A stretch of 64,000 nucleotides of DNA from an uncultured Pelagibacteraceae bacterium (GTDB lineage Bacteria > Pseudomonadota > Alphaproteobacteria > Pelagibacterales > Pelagibacteraceae). A model generated the notes under the pieces. That model had not been told where the DNA came from. It saw nothing but the letters and a program-made list of their open reading frames with translations, and did no database searches. Positions 18,711 through 27,475 of the stretch are shown piece by piece (the first letter of the stretch is position 1; each line of letters begins with the position of its first letter). The stretch covers positions 1 to 64,000 of the forward strand of contig CACMIH010000006.1 in NCBI GenBank assembly GCA_902613755.1, read 5' to 3'. Position numbers and translations under genes: made by a program.

Positions 18711-19556
18711 TTATTTAGTTGAGCAAGCCCACTCAGTAGTCATGTCAGGTGGAGGAAGTTGAGCTTTATCATAACCATACTTACCAGCCCTCTCTAACAT
18801 TTTGCTTGGGTTAGCTAAAACTTTAGCTAAAGCAGCATTGAATGCTTCTCTAAACTTGTCGTCACTTTTTCTAAAACCAATCCCAACCACATTGACAGTT
18901 TCTTTAGGCATTAGTTTTGGATCAGTCACTTCAAATGCGCCACCAGTTTTTTCTTCATGCTCTTTTGCACCAAAGAAAGTTTGTACTGCAGCATCCGCTC
19001 TTCCTGCTTTCATAGCAGCTAGTATCCCTACTTCACCTTCTACGAGTAGCATTTGACTGTCTGGTACACCAAATTTTTTAGCAGCTTCTACAGTGTTAAA
19101 CCCAGTTCCTGTAACTAAAGTAGCTCCAGTTCTAATTACGTCTTCATAATTATTAATTCCTTTAGGGTTTCCTTTAGGAACTAACATTGCATCACCAAAT
19201 ACTCCGATTGGATCTGAAAAATTAATGTTTTCACATCTACTTTTTAGAATATACATTCCTCCAGTAATCATGTCTGATCTGTCAGCATTTATTCCTGGAA
19301 TAAGACCTGACCACTCAAAAACTTTAGTTTCATGTTCAGTAATCCCCATTTCTTCCAAAACAGTTAAAGCGATCATGTTTACAAATCCTAGAGCTTCACC
19401 ATTATCTCCAGCATAAGCCCATGGCACAGCAGTACCAAATCCAAGTCTTAATTTATGTCCATCCGCAAGTCTCTCTGTTAACGTTTTTGCATTAACAGTA
19501 GAAATGCTAAATAGAAGAATAAATAAAACTGTTAATGTTTTATAAATTTTTCTCAT
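18711..19556 (-). CDS. Periplasmic substrate-binding protein (EhuB-like)
   Basis: Binds the transported solute in the periplasm for the downstream permeases and ATPase. The 281-residue protein has a signal peptide ending near residue 23 (VNA-K) and the SBP-bac-3 fold segments LGFGTAVPWAY, SGLIPGINADRSDMITGGM and RCENINFSDP. The GLIPG, RC-xI-FS-P and GNPK-YED pattern resembles the ectoine-binding protein EhuB. Ligand specificity is not proven. A clear SD (GGGAG) precedes the ATG. The gene is separated from its permeases by a stem-loop, consistent with higher expression of the binding protein. Confidence 0.85.
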   Translation of the reverse strand: MRKIYKTLTVLFILLFSISTVNAKTLTERLADGHKLRLGFGTAVPWAYAGDNGEALGFVNMIALTVLEEMGITEHETKVFEWSGLIPGINADRSDMITGGMYILKSRCENINFSDPIGVFGDAMLVPKGNPKGINNYEDVIRTGATLVTGTGFNTVEAAKKFGVPDSQMLLVEGEVGILAAMKAGRADAAVQTFFGAKEHEEKTGGAFEVTDPKLMPKETVNVVGIGFRKSDDKFREAFNAALAKVLANPSKMLERAGKYGYDKAQLPPPDMTTEWACSTK

Positions 19557-19607
19557 TGTCTCTCCCTATTGTTATGTTTTAGAGAATTAAAACAGATTAA
19601 ACATTGA

Positions 19608-19615
19608 GTGTACAC
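19608..19615. promoter_or_regulatory. GTGTACAC palindrome upstream of the binding-protein gene
   Basis: A perfect eight-base palindrome lies 51 bases before the binding-protein ATG, in the 100-base gap after the MOSC gene. It could be an operator, but eight bases alone is weak evidence, and no clear -35/-10 pair was recognised next to it. Confidence 0.25.
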
Positions 19616-19656
19616 CCAAGTAATAAAAAAATTTCAATCTAAAGTTGTTTACAATT

Positions 19657-20445
19657 TTAATTTATTTCTATTTTATCAAACAAATTTATTTCTCCATTTT
19701 CTAGTGGTGTTAGATAAATACCCATTTCATAATGATTATATGTTTGTTTTAAAATTTTTAATAAATTAATAGAGTTGTCATCAGATTTTGGTTTTAAATT
19801 TATTGCTACACATCTTGGAATATTTTTCTCAACTTTGAATGAGATATTGTTAATTTTTAATATTTTACCAATCCAGTTTCTTTCCTTCCAAGGCTCAACG
19901 CCATCAAAAACTAAATTTCCTCTAAATATTGATGTTTCAATTTTTTTATCAATTTTATTTTCAAAATCTTTAATACTATTGACATTTAAAAGAGAAATTG
20001 AATTTTTAAACTCTGACTTATTAGATATAGAGGTATCGTAAAAAGGATGCTCTTCATTCTTCATTAATTTAATATCTTGTTTCAAAGAACTCTCTAGCTC
20101 AATTAGTTTCTTTATAAGCTTTGTTTTTTTAACTTCATCATTAACATTAATTGTAATTATTTCTTTTTCATTTTTGGTTAAAATTAATTTATTTTCTTGA
20201 TATAAAAAATTATACTTATTAAGAACTGGAGTATTTTTAAGTGTTAATATTTTGTTCCACTTACCTTTTCTTTCTTCAGGATTATTCTCAAATAATTTTG
20301 ATTGTTCTAAATTAAGATTTTGCGAAAGTGCAAAAATTCTGTCACCTTTGATTCCAATATTTTTATCTATTTTACACTTATCAATATTTTGAAATGACAC
20401 AGATTTTACAGGACAGTAATGTATTGAAGAAATATTTATGCTCAT
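19657..20445 (-). CDS. MOSC-domain protein (YcbX/mARC-like)
   Basis: A 262-residue molybdenum-cofactor-type MOSC protein. The N-terminal beta-barrel part contains IHYCPVKSV and IGIKGDRIFAL; the C-terminal MOSC domain has FRGNLVFDG and IPRCVAINL with the conserved Cys212. Family members bind the cofactor and reduce N-hydroxylated compounds (mARC, YcbX) or handle sulfur. There is no fused ferredoxin domain here, so an outside electron donor would be needed. It lies upstream of the ABC operon on the same strand and is divergent from the PhyH gene. Confidence 0.82.
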   Translation of the reverse strand: MSINISSIHYCPVKSVSFQNIDKCKIDKNIGIKGDRIFALSQNLNLEQSKLFENNPEERKGKWNKILTLKNTPVLNKYNFLYQENKLILTKNEKEIITINVNDEVKKTKLIKKLIELESSLKQDIKLMKNEEHPFYDTSISNKSEFKNSISLLNVNSIKDFENKIDKKIETSIFRGNLVFDGVEPWKERNWIGKILKINNISFKVEKNIPRCVAINLKPKSDDNSINLLKILKQTYNHYEMGIYLTPLENGEINLFDKIEIN

Positions 20446-20463
20446 ATAATCTTTGAAAATAAT

Positions 20464-21291
20464 ATGACTTATCTAAACTCAAATCAACTTAAACAGTACA
20501 ACGATGAAGGATTTGTTTCACCTGTAAATATTTTTTCAAAAGAGAAAGCTAAAGAAATAAGAGACGAAATTGAATTAATTGAAAAAAAATTACCTAATGA
20601 ACTTGAAAAAACAGGAAGATATAATGCTCATCTAATTTCTCCAATGCTTGATGAGGTAGCTCATAATGAGAATATTTTAAATGCTGTAGAAAGTTTGATT
20701 GGAGGAAATATTTTAGTTTGCGGTACAACATTATTTATTAAAAACCCAGGCGAAGGTGGATTTGTAAGTTACCACCAAGATGCAAAATATATTGGTTTAG
20801 AGCCTTATAATTGGGTAACTGCTTGGGTGGCTATAACAGATTCTAATGAAAATAACGGTTGTATGAAAATGTGGTCTGGTTCACACAAAGATAATTTAAA
20901 AGAACATGATCAAAACTTTAATGAAAAAAATCTACTAACTAGAGGTCAAACTGTAAACAATGTGCCTGATGATCAAATTGTTCCTTTGATTTTAAATTCA
21001 GGACAAATGTCTTTACATCATCCTAAAACAGTCCATGGTTCTGGTATAAATCACAGTAAAGATAGGAGAATAGGTTTTGTAATTCAAAGCTACATTGGGA
21101 CAAATGTTAAGCAAGTTTTAGGTAAAAATGGTGTCCAAATTGCTAGAGGCGTTGACAACTATAATTTTCATGAAAAAATAGGAAGACCACATTCATTGAT
21201 GAATACAAATGATCTTAAAATAAAAAAACAAGAAAACTACAATCTTCAAGAAATTTTTTATAAAGGTTCTAAGAAAAAAGGATTTTACTAA
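20464..21291 (+). CDS. PhyH-family Fe(II)/2-oxoglutarate dioxygenase
   Basis: A 275-residue cytosolic dioxygenase of the phytanoyl-CoA hydroxylase superfamily. The iron triad is visible as His104-x-Asp106 (YHQDAKY) and His191 (TVHGSG), with Arg201/202 likely binding 2-oxoglutarate. The substrate is unknown; proximity to an EhuB-like transporter makes ectoine hydroxylase tempting, but the chain lacks an obvious EctD signature. It is followed after four bases by two Gfo/Idh/MocA genes, suggesting a short catabolic pathway of hydroxylation then NAD(P)-linked oxidation. Confidence 0.8.
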   Translation: MTYLNSNQLKQYNDEGFVSPVNIFSKEKAKEIRDEIELIEKKLPNELEKTGRYNAHLISPMLDEVAHNENILNAVESLIGGNILVCGTTLFIKNPGEGGFVSYHQDAKYIGLEPYNWVTAWVAITDSNENNGCMKMWSGSHKDNLKEHDQNFNEKNLLTRGQTVNNVPDDQIVPLILNSGQMSLHHPKTVHGSGINHSKDRRIGFVIQSYIGTNVKQVLGKNGVQIARGVDNYNFHEKIGRPHSLMNTNDLKIKKQENYNLQEIFYKGSKKKGFY

Positions 21292-21295
21292 ATTA

Positions 21296-22306
21296 ATGAC
21301 GAGAAAATTAAATCTTGGGGTAATTGGTATCGATCATGGACATATATTTGACATGTTAGATGAGATGTTAAAAGAAGGTTGTAGTTGTAATTACTTTTGG
21401 ACTGATGGAGATCCTTTAACTCTAAAAGAATTCAATTTAAAATATCCAAATATTAAACGAAAAGAAAATAAAGAAGAGATATTAAATGACTCATCAATAG
21501 ATATGATTTTAATATCCTCGATCCCTGTCGATAGAGCTGATCATTCAATAGATGCTTTAAAAGCTGGAAAAGATGTTATGGTAGATAAACCAGGTTGTAC
21601 TAACTTGGGTCAGTTAAATAATTTGAAGAATACTGTTAAAGAAACTGGAAAGATCTGGTCTATAAATTTTTCTGAAAGATTTCATGTTGCTGCAGTTGCT
21701 AAAGCAGAAGAATTAGTAAATTTAGGCAAAATAGGAAAAGTAAAACAAACTATTGGCATAGGTCCACATAGGCAAGGAAACTATGAAAGACCTGATTGGT
21801 TTTATGATCGTCAAAGTTATGGAGGTATCATTACCGATATTGGTTCACACCAAATTCATCAATTTTTAGTTTTTACAAATTCAAATCAGGCAAAAATCAA
21901 CCATGCATTAGTAGAAAATACGACAAATAAAGATAAGCCTGGTTTTCAAGATTTTGGTGAAGTGAACCTTACTGGAAATGGTGGGCACGGATATGTTCGC
22001 CTGGATTGGTTTACCCCAGATGCTCTTCCAACCTGGGGAGATGGAAGATTGTTAATCCTCGGAGACAAAGGTTTTATTGAAATAAGAAAATACACAGACT
22101 TAGCAAAATCAGAAGAAGGTAATCATTTATTTTTAGCAAATAATGATGAGGTGAAGCATATTGATTGTTCTAATGTTAAACTACCCTACTTTAGTAATTT
22201 AATTACTGATGTTTTAAACAGAACAGAAACTGCATGTCCTCAAGAAATTACTTACCTTTCAATGGAACTTGCTATTAAAGCTCAAGAGCAGGCTGAAAAA
22301 AAATGA
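21296..22306 (+). CDS. Gfo/Idh/MocA-family oxidoreductase (first copy)
   Basis: A 336-residue NAD(P)-dependent dehydrogenase. The Rossmann part opens NLGVIGIDHGH, an unusual variant of the glycine motif. MVDKPGCTNL takes the place of the family EKP motif. The C-terminal half has YGGIITDIGSHQIHQF, a typical active-site segment. Substrate unknown; family members oxidise sugars, inositols and sugar acids. The stop overlaps the next Gfo gene by four bases, so the two proteins are probably used together. Confidence 0.82.
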   Translation: MTRKLNLGVIGIDHGHIFDMLDEMLKEGCSCNYFWTDGDPLTLKEFNLKYPNIKRKENKEEILNDSSIDMILISSIPVDRADHSIDALKAGKDVMVDKPGCTNLGQLNNLKNTVKETGKIWSINFSERFHVAAVAKAEELVNLGKIGKVKQTIGIGPHRQGNYERPDWFYDRQSYGGIITDIGSHQIHQFLVFTNSNQAKINHALVENTTNKDKPGFQDFGEVNLTGNGGHGYVRLDWFTPDALPTWGDGRLLILGDKGFIEIRKYTDLAKSEEGNHLFLANNDEVKHIDCSNVKLPYFSNLITDVLNRTETACPQEITYLSMELAIKAQEQAEKK

Positions 22307-23382
22307 AAAAATATCAAGTAGCAATAATTGGAACCAATATAGGAGCAAAGCATTTTGAGGATTTTAAAAAAGTATCTGAGAGATTTAATGTTCACACATT
22401 ATGTGGTTTAACTCGGGAGGCTATTGATAAAATATTACAATCAAATACTGAGACAAAAGTTTCTCTAAATTTTGATGATGTATTAAAAGTTAAAGAAATT
22501 GATATTATTGATATTTGTCTCCCACCCCATTTACATTTTTCTGCTTGTAAAAAAGCTATGGAAGCTGGAAAGCATGTGATTTGTGAAAAGCCATTAGTTT
22601 CAAGTCTTAAAGAAGTAGATGAATTAGAAAAGATCAGTAAAGCAACGGGTAAAATTATTTTCCCAGTATTTCAATATCGATATGGTCTTGGATTTTCAAA
22701 GTTAAAAGCATTGATCAAATCTGGTTTAACAGGAAACCCTTTGGTTACTTCTTTAGAAACTCATTGGAATAGAGGTAAAGATTATTATTCAAAACCTTGG
22801 AGAGGAACTTGGGAAGGTGAACAAGGTGGAGCAATTTTAAGTCACTCTATTCATATTCATGATTTAGTTAGTATGATCCTAGGACCTGTTTCTAATGTTT
22901 TTGCAAAATTAACAACCAGAGTAAATGATATTGAAGTTGAAGATTGTGCAGCTCTTTCTATTGAAATGGAAAACGGCACATTGGTTACAAGTTCAATTAC
23001 ATTGGGTGCAGCAAATGATACGAGTAGACTTCGATTTTGTTTTGAAGGGTTAACAGCTGAGTCTGGCGCATCACCAGACAAACCATATAGTCCAGCTGAT
23101 GATGAATGGGACTTTTTGGCAAGAACTCCTATAACTCAATCTCAAATAAATGAGGTGCTATCAAAAGTAAAAGAACCGAAATCATGGTATGCAGGTATGT
23201 TTGATGAAATTGCAAATAAACTAGATGGATCTCCTAGTGATGAAGTAACTTTATCAGATGCTAGAAAATCTCTAGAATTTGTAACCGCTGTATATGATTC
23301 TTCTAGACAAAATAAGAATATTAAACTTCCAATCAATAAAGATAATCCTTTATATAATTCTTGGTTACCTTTAAATAATTAA
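22303..23382 (+). CDS. Gfo/Idh/MocA-family oxidoreductase (second copy)
   Basis: A 359-residue NAD(P)-dependent dehydrogenase. It has VAIIGTNIGAKHFE at the N-terminus, the family motif CEKPLVSSL, and GGAILSHSIHIHDL in the active-site part, where histidines may bind substrate. It differs strongly from the first copy, so it is probably a different step or subunit rather than a recent duplication. Substrate unknown. Coupled to the first copy by a four-base overlap. Confidence 0.84.
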   Translation: MKKYQVAIIGTNIGAKHFEDFKKVSERFNVHTLCGLTREAIDKILQSNTETKVSLNFDDVLKVKEIDIIDICLPPHLHFSACKKAMEAGKHVICEKPLVSSLKEVDELEKISKATGKIIFPVFQYRYGLGFSKLKALIKSGLTGNPLVTSLETHWNRGKDYYSKPWRGTWEGEQGGAILSHSIHIHDLVSMILGPVSNVFAKLTTRVNDIEVEDCAALSIEMENGTLVTSSITLGAANDTSRLRFCFEGLTAESGASPDKPYSPADDEWDFLARTPITQSQINEVLSKVKEPKSWYAGMFDEIANKLDGSPSDEVTLSDARKSLEFVTAVYDSSRQNKNIKLPINKDNPLYNSWLPLNN

Positions 23383-23384
23383 AC

Positions 23385-23852
23385 ATGGGAGATTCAAATA
23401 AAGCACCAAATGATTTTTTTGACAATTGGAATAAGATCCAATCAATGTCATATAAAAATGTCATTGAACTACTTGTGAAGAGAAGTAGCGAAAAAAAGAT
23501 ATTAGCTTTAATTCAATTTGAATTAGATCAATTTTCAGAAAATGTTCAAAAGGATTTGATTATTTCTGAGACAAATTCTTTCTATCAAGAAATATCTAAT
23601 CTTTTCAGAGATTCAAACTGGTGGTCAACGGCTACAGTAACAGATGCTTGTAAATATTATTTAAACTGTGCGAGAAATAATATTTCTTATTTTGAAAACT
23701 ATGTAGAGGCAGATAGTGATTTGTATCAAAATCAAAAAAATGAGATATTTGCCTTATATCAATTATGTACCTTATTTGTTTCTTGGAATGCTATTAAAGA
23801 CAAAAAGATCAGAGAAATCATAGATATTAGAAAAAGTTTATTTTTTAGATAA
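23385..23852 (+). CDS. Unknown protein following Gfo/Idh/MocA pair
   Basis: A 155-residue predicted cytosolic, mostly helical protein that I do not recognise. It has no signal peptide or membrane segment; aromatic-rich stretches such as DSNWWSTATVTDACKYYLN are the most distinctive. It starts two bases after the second Gfo gene and is followed by a small unknown gene, which supports it being a real operon member. Function cannot be assigned. Confidence 0.65.
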   Translation: MGDSNKAPNDFFDNWNKIQSMSYKNVIELLVKRSSEKKILALIQFELDQFSENVQKDLIISETNSFYQEISNLFRDSNWWSTATVTDACKYYLNCARNNISYFENYVEADSDLYQNQKNEIFALYQLCTLFVSWNAIKDKKIREIIDIRKSLFFR

Positions 23853-23863
23853 AATTCATCAGC

Positions 23864-24091
23864 ATGAACAAAGAAAATGCAAGTAAACTCTGGAAAATTA
23901 TTCAGGAAGCTGGCGATTATTTGGTGGGTCAATTACCTGACCATCCTAATCACCCCAAAGGAAGAAACCCCTATGCTCATGTTGCTATTTGTGTAAAAAG
24001 CAAATTCAATGCAAGTTATAAAGATATTCCTGATAAACAGATTGATGAAGTTATAAAATATATTGAGTTTTTAAAAGAAAATCCTAGCTAG
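23864..24091 (+). CDS. Small unknown protein
   Basis: A 75-residue soluble protein with the motif LPDHPNHPKGRNPYAHVA, rich in His/Pro, followed by a charged helix. I do not recognise the family. It starts 11 bases after the preceding gene and its last eight bases overlap the convergent threonine aldolase gene. The ordered, non-random motif and operon position support it as real. Confidence 0.6.
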   Translation: MNKENASKLWKIIQEAGDYLVGQLPDHPNHPKGRNPYAHVAICVKSKFNASYKDIPDKQIDEVIKYIEFLKENPS

Positions 24092-25133
24092 CATTAATTG
24101 TATTTAATAATTCATCAACATCACTATCTTTAGTATTCCAAGCAGCAACTAATCTTACCACTTTCCCATCTAATTCTTCTTCATTCATTTTATAACCTTC
24201 AGAATTTAGATATTCTATTTTTTCTCTTGGTAATTTTGCAAAGACTTCATTTGCTTCTGTTGGATAAGTGATTTCAATATCATTATGCTTACTTAATCCT
24301 TCACTAAGTTTTTTACCCATTTTGTTTGCATGTTTTGCATTTCTCAACCAAACATCATTTGAAATGTAAGCATCTAGTTGAGCAGAGACAAAACGCATTT
24401 TAGATAATAAATGCCCTGCTCTTTTCATTAAAAAGGCAATCTCTCCAACTAATTCATTTTTAAAAAATATGATGGCTTCAGCTGCTAGACATCCATTTTT
24501 TGTAGCTCCAAATGACAATACATCAACGCCAGATTTCCATGTCATTTCTGCTGGAGTTACATCTAGTGAGACTAATGCATTAGCAAATCTAGCCCCATCC
24601 ATATGCAAATTTAAATTATGTTTATGAGTTATTTCTGCAATTTTTTTGATTTCATCTAATTGATAAACTTCACCTGTTTCACAAACCTGAGTAATGCTAA
24701 CTGATGAAGGTTGTGTATGATGAACAATTCCTTTTCCACCTATCGATTGATCCAACTCATCTGAAGTTATTTTTCCCATTATTCCATTTAAAGGAACTAA
24801 CTTTCCTCCTCCTGTATAAAATTCAGGTGCACCGCATTCATCAGTATTTATATGGGACATTTTATGACAATAAATGTTTCCATAAGAGGGTGTCATTGTA
24901 GATAATGCTAAAGCATTAGCTGCTGTACCTGAGGCAGTAGGAAAAACAATTACTTCTTTTTCAAAGATTTCTGAAAACTTATCTTGTAATTCAGTTGATA
25001 TTGAGTCATTCCCATAAGGTGTACTATCCCCTTCATTGGCTTTAAAAATTGCATCTAATACCTCGGGACAAGCACCAGCAACATTATCAGAAGCGAATTT
25101 AATTCGCTCTCTTTTTATTTTAATTTTTGCCAT
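24084..25133 (-). CDS. ltaE: Low-specificity threonine aldolase
   Basis: PLP enzyme that splits threonine into glycine and acetaldehyde, and may also act on other beta-hydroxy amino acids. The 349-residue fold-type I protein has FPTASGTAANALAL, LHMDGARFANAL (Asp179) and the PLP lysine in SFGATKNG (Lys212). It is last in a minus-strand operon with glycine amidinotransferase two bases upstream. It could therefore supply glycine as amidino acceptor, which is an inference from position. Confidence 0.9.
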   Translation of the reverse strand: MAKIKIKRERIKFASDNVAGACPEVLDAIFKANEGDSTPYGNDSISTELQDKFSEIFEKEVIVFPTASGTAANALALSTMTPSYGNIYCHKMSHINTDECGAPEFYTGGGKLVPLNGIMGKITSDELDQSIGGKGIVHHTQPSSVSITQVCETGEVYQLDEIKKIAEITHKHNLNLHMDGARFANALVSLDVTPAEMTWKSGVDVLSFGATKNGCLAAEAIIFFKNELVGEIAFLMKRAGHLLSKMRFVSAQLDAYISNDVWLRNAKHANKMGKKLSEGLSKHNDIEITYPTEANEVFAKLPREKIEYLNSEGYKMNEEELDGKVVRLVAAWNTKDSDVDELLNTINAS

Positions 25134-25135
25134 AA

Positions 25136-26251
25136 TTATTGTTTCGGAAAGTAATCTTTAAGTTCACCCTCTCGGTAAACATCTGCAGTACAACAATGTA
25201 AACCTCCACCAAAAGCGTAGGCATCTCTAAGTTCTACCGGTATAACTTCCATTCCTAATTTATCTAATTGTTCAGCTTGGTATTTTTCACTTTTTTCCAC
25301 ACATACAGTTTTAGGATCCAAAACTAAAACATTCATTGATAGCCAAGTTGATGAATAACATAATGGTGGTGGTTCGTTATGTGCTGGCTGCGCGCTGTCT
25401 ACGATTTCCCAACCATTATCGTCAAATAATTTTCTTTGTTCCTTAGGAAGTCTTCTTTGTGGGTTATTGATAATTAAACCTTCTTTAATTGGGGTAAAAG
25501 TTGCATCAATGTGAATTGGATAAGGATCACCTGGGAAATTAACTGCATGAACTCTGTGATCTTTATAATGTCTCTTTAGCCAATCAATTCCTTTTAAATT
25601 TGTTGTAAAACCATGTTGAACAACTAAATCTTTACCAAATCTTAATACGTCCGCTGCATCAAATAATGGTTCTTCTTCAGTGGTAACAAAATATTTTTTT
25701 TCAGTCCACTCTAATCTTTTTTGAACACCTATTTTATCTGATAAATAATCTTTTCTGTAATCTGCATCCGTTAATCTTGGTTTTGGAGCAGACTCGTGTC
25801 TCATATTAGGATCTTGATTGTAATAATCTTTAAGTAGTGGTCGGTAACATAAATATTCAAACCAACGACATCTATAGCTCATAGTTGCCTCTAAAATTTC
25901 ATTACCCACAGTTAACAAAACATCTCTTGGAGGCATACAACCAAACATGGTTTCAGCTTCCCAATCAGGTGTAGATGTTTTTTGATTAAAATCTATTGGT
26001 ATCGGTCGATCGACTTTAATGCCTCTTTTTTGAAGCATATTTGAAAAGTTATCTAATGATTCATTTGCTTTATCGACAGTGTCTTTTGTTCTTGGACCAA
26101 ACTGACCCCGCATATCACTATCTTCAGGAACTTTAGCGTCTAATGCTGGCTCTGGTGCTGGAATACAAGTGCCATCCGCTCTTCCAACAATAACATGTTT
26201 TAACGGATCCCACTCATTCCAACTATTAACAATAGTTTTATTCTCGCTCAT
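25136..26251 (-). CDS. Glycine amidinotransferase (AGAT-like)
   Basis: Moves the amidino group from arginine to glycine, giving ornithine and guanidinoacetate. The 371-residue protein matches the vertebrate AGAT (GATM) chain along its length: SWNEWDPLKHVIVGRA, RRP-type VDRPIPIDF, VGNEILEATMSYRCRWFEY, CxAPKP, LFDAADVLRFGKD, PIHIDATF and GGGLHCCTAD. The catalytic Cys is Cys353, with the His of HIDATF and the Asp of FDAAD completing the site. The acceptor may be another amine. The gene lies 5 bases after creatinase and 2 bases before threonine aldolase; no guanidinoacetate methyltransferase is seen. Confidence 0.88.
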   Translation of the reverse strand: MSENKTIVNSWNEWDPLKHVIVGRADGTCIPAPEPALDAKVPEDSDMRGQFGPRTKDTVDKANESLDNFSNMLQKRGIKVDRPIPIDFNQKTSTPDWEAETMFGCMPPRDVLLTVGNEILEATMSYRCRWFEYLCYRPLLKDYYNQDPNMRHESAPKPRLTDADYRKDYLSDKIGVQKRLEWTEKKYFVTTEEEPLFDAADVLRFGKDLVVQHGFTTNLKGIDWLKRHYKDHRVHAVNFPGDPYPIHIDATFTPIKEGLIINNPQRRLPKEQRKLFDDNGWEIVDSAQPAHNEPPPLCYSSTWLSMNVLVLDPKTVCVEKSEKYQAEQLDKLGMEVIPVELRDAYAFGGGLHCCTADVYREGELKDYFPKQ

Positions 26252-26256
26252 AAAGA

Positions 26257-27474
26257 TTAGTTTTTTATAATATTATGCTCAGGGCCGAAAGGAAATTTTG
26301 TAATATTCTCTGCTCCATCTTTACCAATCACCAAAATATCGTGTTCTCTATATCCACCTGCGCCAGGATTGCCCTCTGGGATCATTATCATTGGCTCCAT
26401 CGACACGACCATATTTTCCTCAAGAACAGTATCAATATCTTCTCTTAATTCTAAACCTGCTTCTCTTCCATAAAAGTGTGAAAGCATACCAAATGAATGA
26501 CCGTAGCCAAAAGTTCGGTACTGAAGATAACCAAGTTCAGCAAATAATTCATTTAGCTCATGACAAATGTCTGAACATTTAACACCTGGTTTAATCAATT
26601 CTAATCCACGTTTATGAACTTTAACATTTGCTTCCCAAGCTTTAAGTGAAGCATCATCAGCATGATCTAAAAATAAAGTTCGCTCTAGTGCAGTGTAGTA
26701 TCCTGAGATCATTGGAAAAGTATTTAAAGATAAAATATCTCCTTTAACTAATTTTCTATTAGTCTTTGGATTGTGAGCTCCATCTGTATTGATACCCGAT
26801 TGAAACCATACCCAAGTATCCATGTACTCTGCACCTGGATAGCTTTTAACAATCTCTCTTTCCATTCTATCTCTTGCTACTATTGCTACTTCGATCTCCG
26901 TATTATTTTCTCTAATATTTTTAACTATTTCTTCACCACCAATGTCTGCAATTCTTGCACCATTTCTAATGATCTCAATTTCTTCGTTTGATTTAATCAT
27001 TCTAAGTTTCATTAGATCTTTTGAAACATCACTAAACACTGAGAAAGTAAAAATAGACCCTATTTTTTCTCGCATATCTAACGTGACATGATCATTTTCA
27101 ATTCCAATATTTTTTGGAGGTTCATCTCTTCCAATAATTGAAACAATGGCTCTTAAAAAATTATCTCTTTTCCAATCAGTATAAATTACGTTATCACAAT
27201 GAGATCTTCGCCATGGTTGACTTGCATCAATGTTTGCTGAAATTGTTGAGATTTTATTTTGAGTGATCACACATCCGTATAGTCTACCAAAAGAGCAATA
27301 AATAAAACCTGTGTAATATGCAACGTTATGCATTGAAGTTAAGATAACCATATCAAGACCATTTTGGTCCATCACTGATCTAAGTTTGCTTACTCGATCA
27401 TTATATTCTTTATCTGTGAAAGGTAATTTTACTTTTTCACCATTTTTAAGTTCAAAAAAATCTGGTCGTTCCAT
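26257..27474 (-). CDS. Creatinase (creatine amidinohydrolase)
   Basis: Hydrolyses creatine to sarcosine and urea. The 405-residue pita-bread (M24) protein closely follows Pseudomonas creatinase as I recall it: IYCSFGR, SANIDASQPWRR, YTDWKRDN, MDTWVWFQSGINTDGAHNP, GYYTALERTLFLDH and TFGYGHSFGMLSHFYGREAG. The catalytic His is predicted at 234 (TDGAHNP). The metal-binding aspartates of M24 peptidases are replaced (SLNTFP, YTALERT), which argues against an aminopeptidase or the ectoine hydrolase DoeA. Guanidinoacetate could be an alternative substrate. It is two bases downstream of a DMT permease stop and five bases before AGAT. Confidence 0.9.
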   Translation of the reverse strand: MERPDFFELKNGEKVKLPFTDKEYNDRVSKLRSVMDQNGLDMVILTSMHNVAYYTGFIYCSFGRLYGCVITQNKISTISANIDASQPWRRSHCDNVIYTDWKRDNFLRAIVSIIGRDEPPKNIGIENDHVTLDMREKIGSIFTFSVFSDVSKDLMKLRMIKSNEEIEIIRNGARIADIGGEEIVKNIRENNTEIEVAIVARDRMEREIVKSYPGAEYMDTWVWFQSGINTDGAHNPKTNRKLVKGDILSLNTFPMISGYYTALERTLFLDHADDASLKAWEANVKVHKRGLELIKPGVKCSDICHELNELFAELGYLQYRTFGYGHSFGMLSHFYGREAGLELREDIDTVLEENMVVSMEPMIMIPEGNPGAGGYREHDILVIGKDGAENITKFPFGPEHNIIKN

Positions 27475-27475
27475 T

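Noticed and set aside
20464..21291. Ectoine hydroxylase EctD
   Set aside because: PhyH fold and iron triad are present but no EctD signature stretch was recognised and no ectABC genes are near.
26257..27474. Xaa-Pro aminopeptidase or ectoine hydrolase (DoeA/EutD) for the M24-fold protein
   Set aside because: The metal-binding aspartates are replaced and long segments match creatinase, including the TDGAHNP site.
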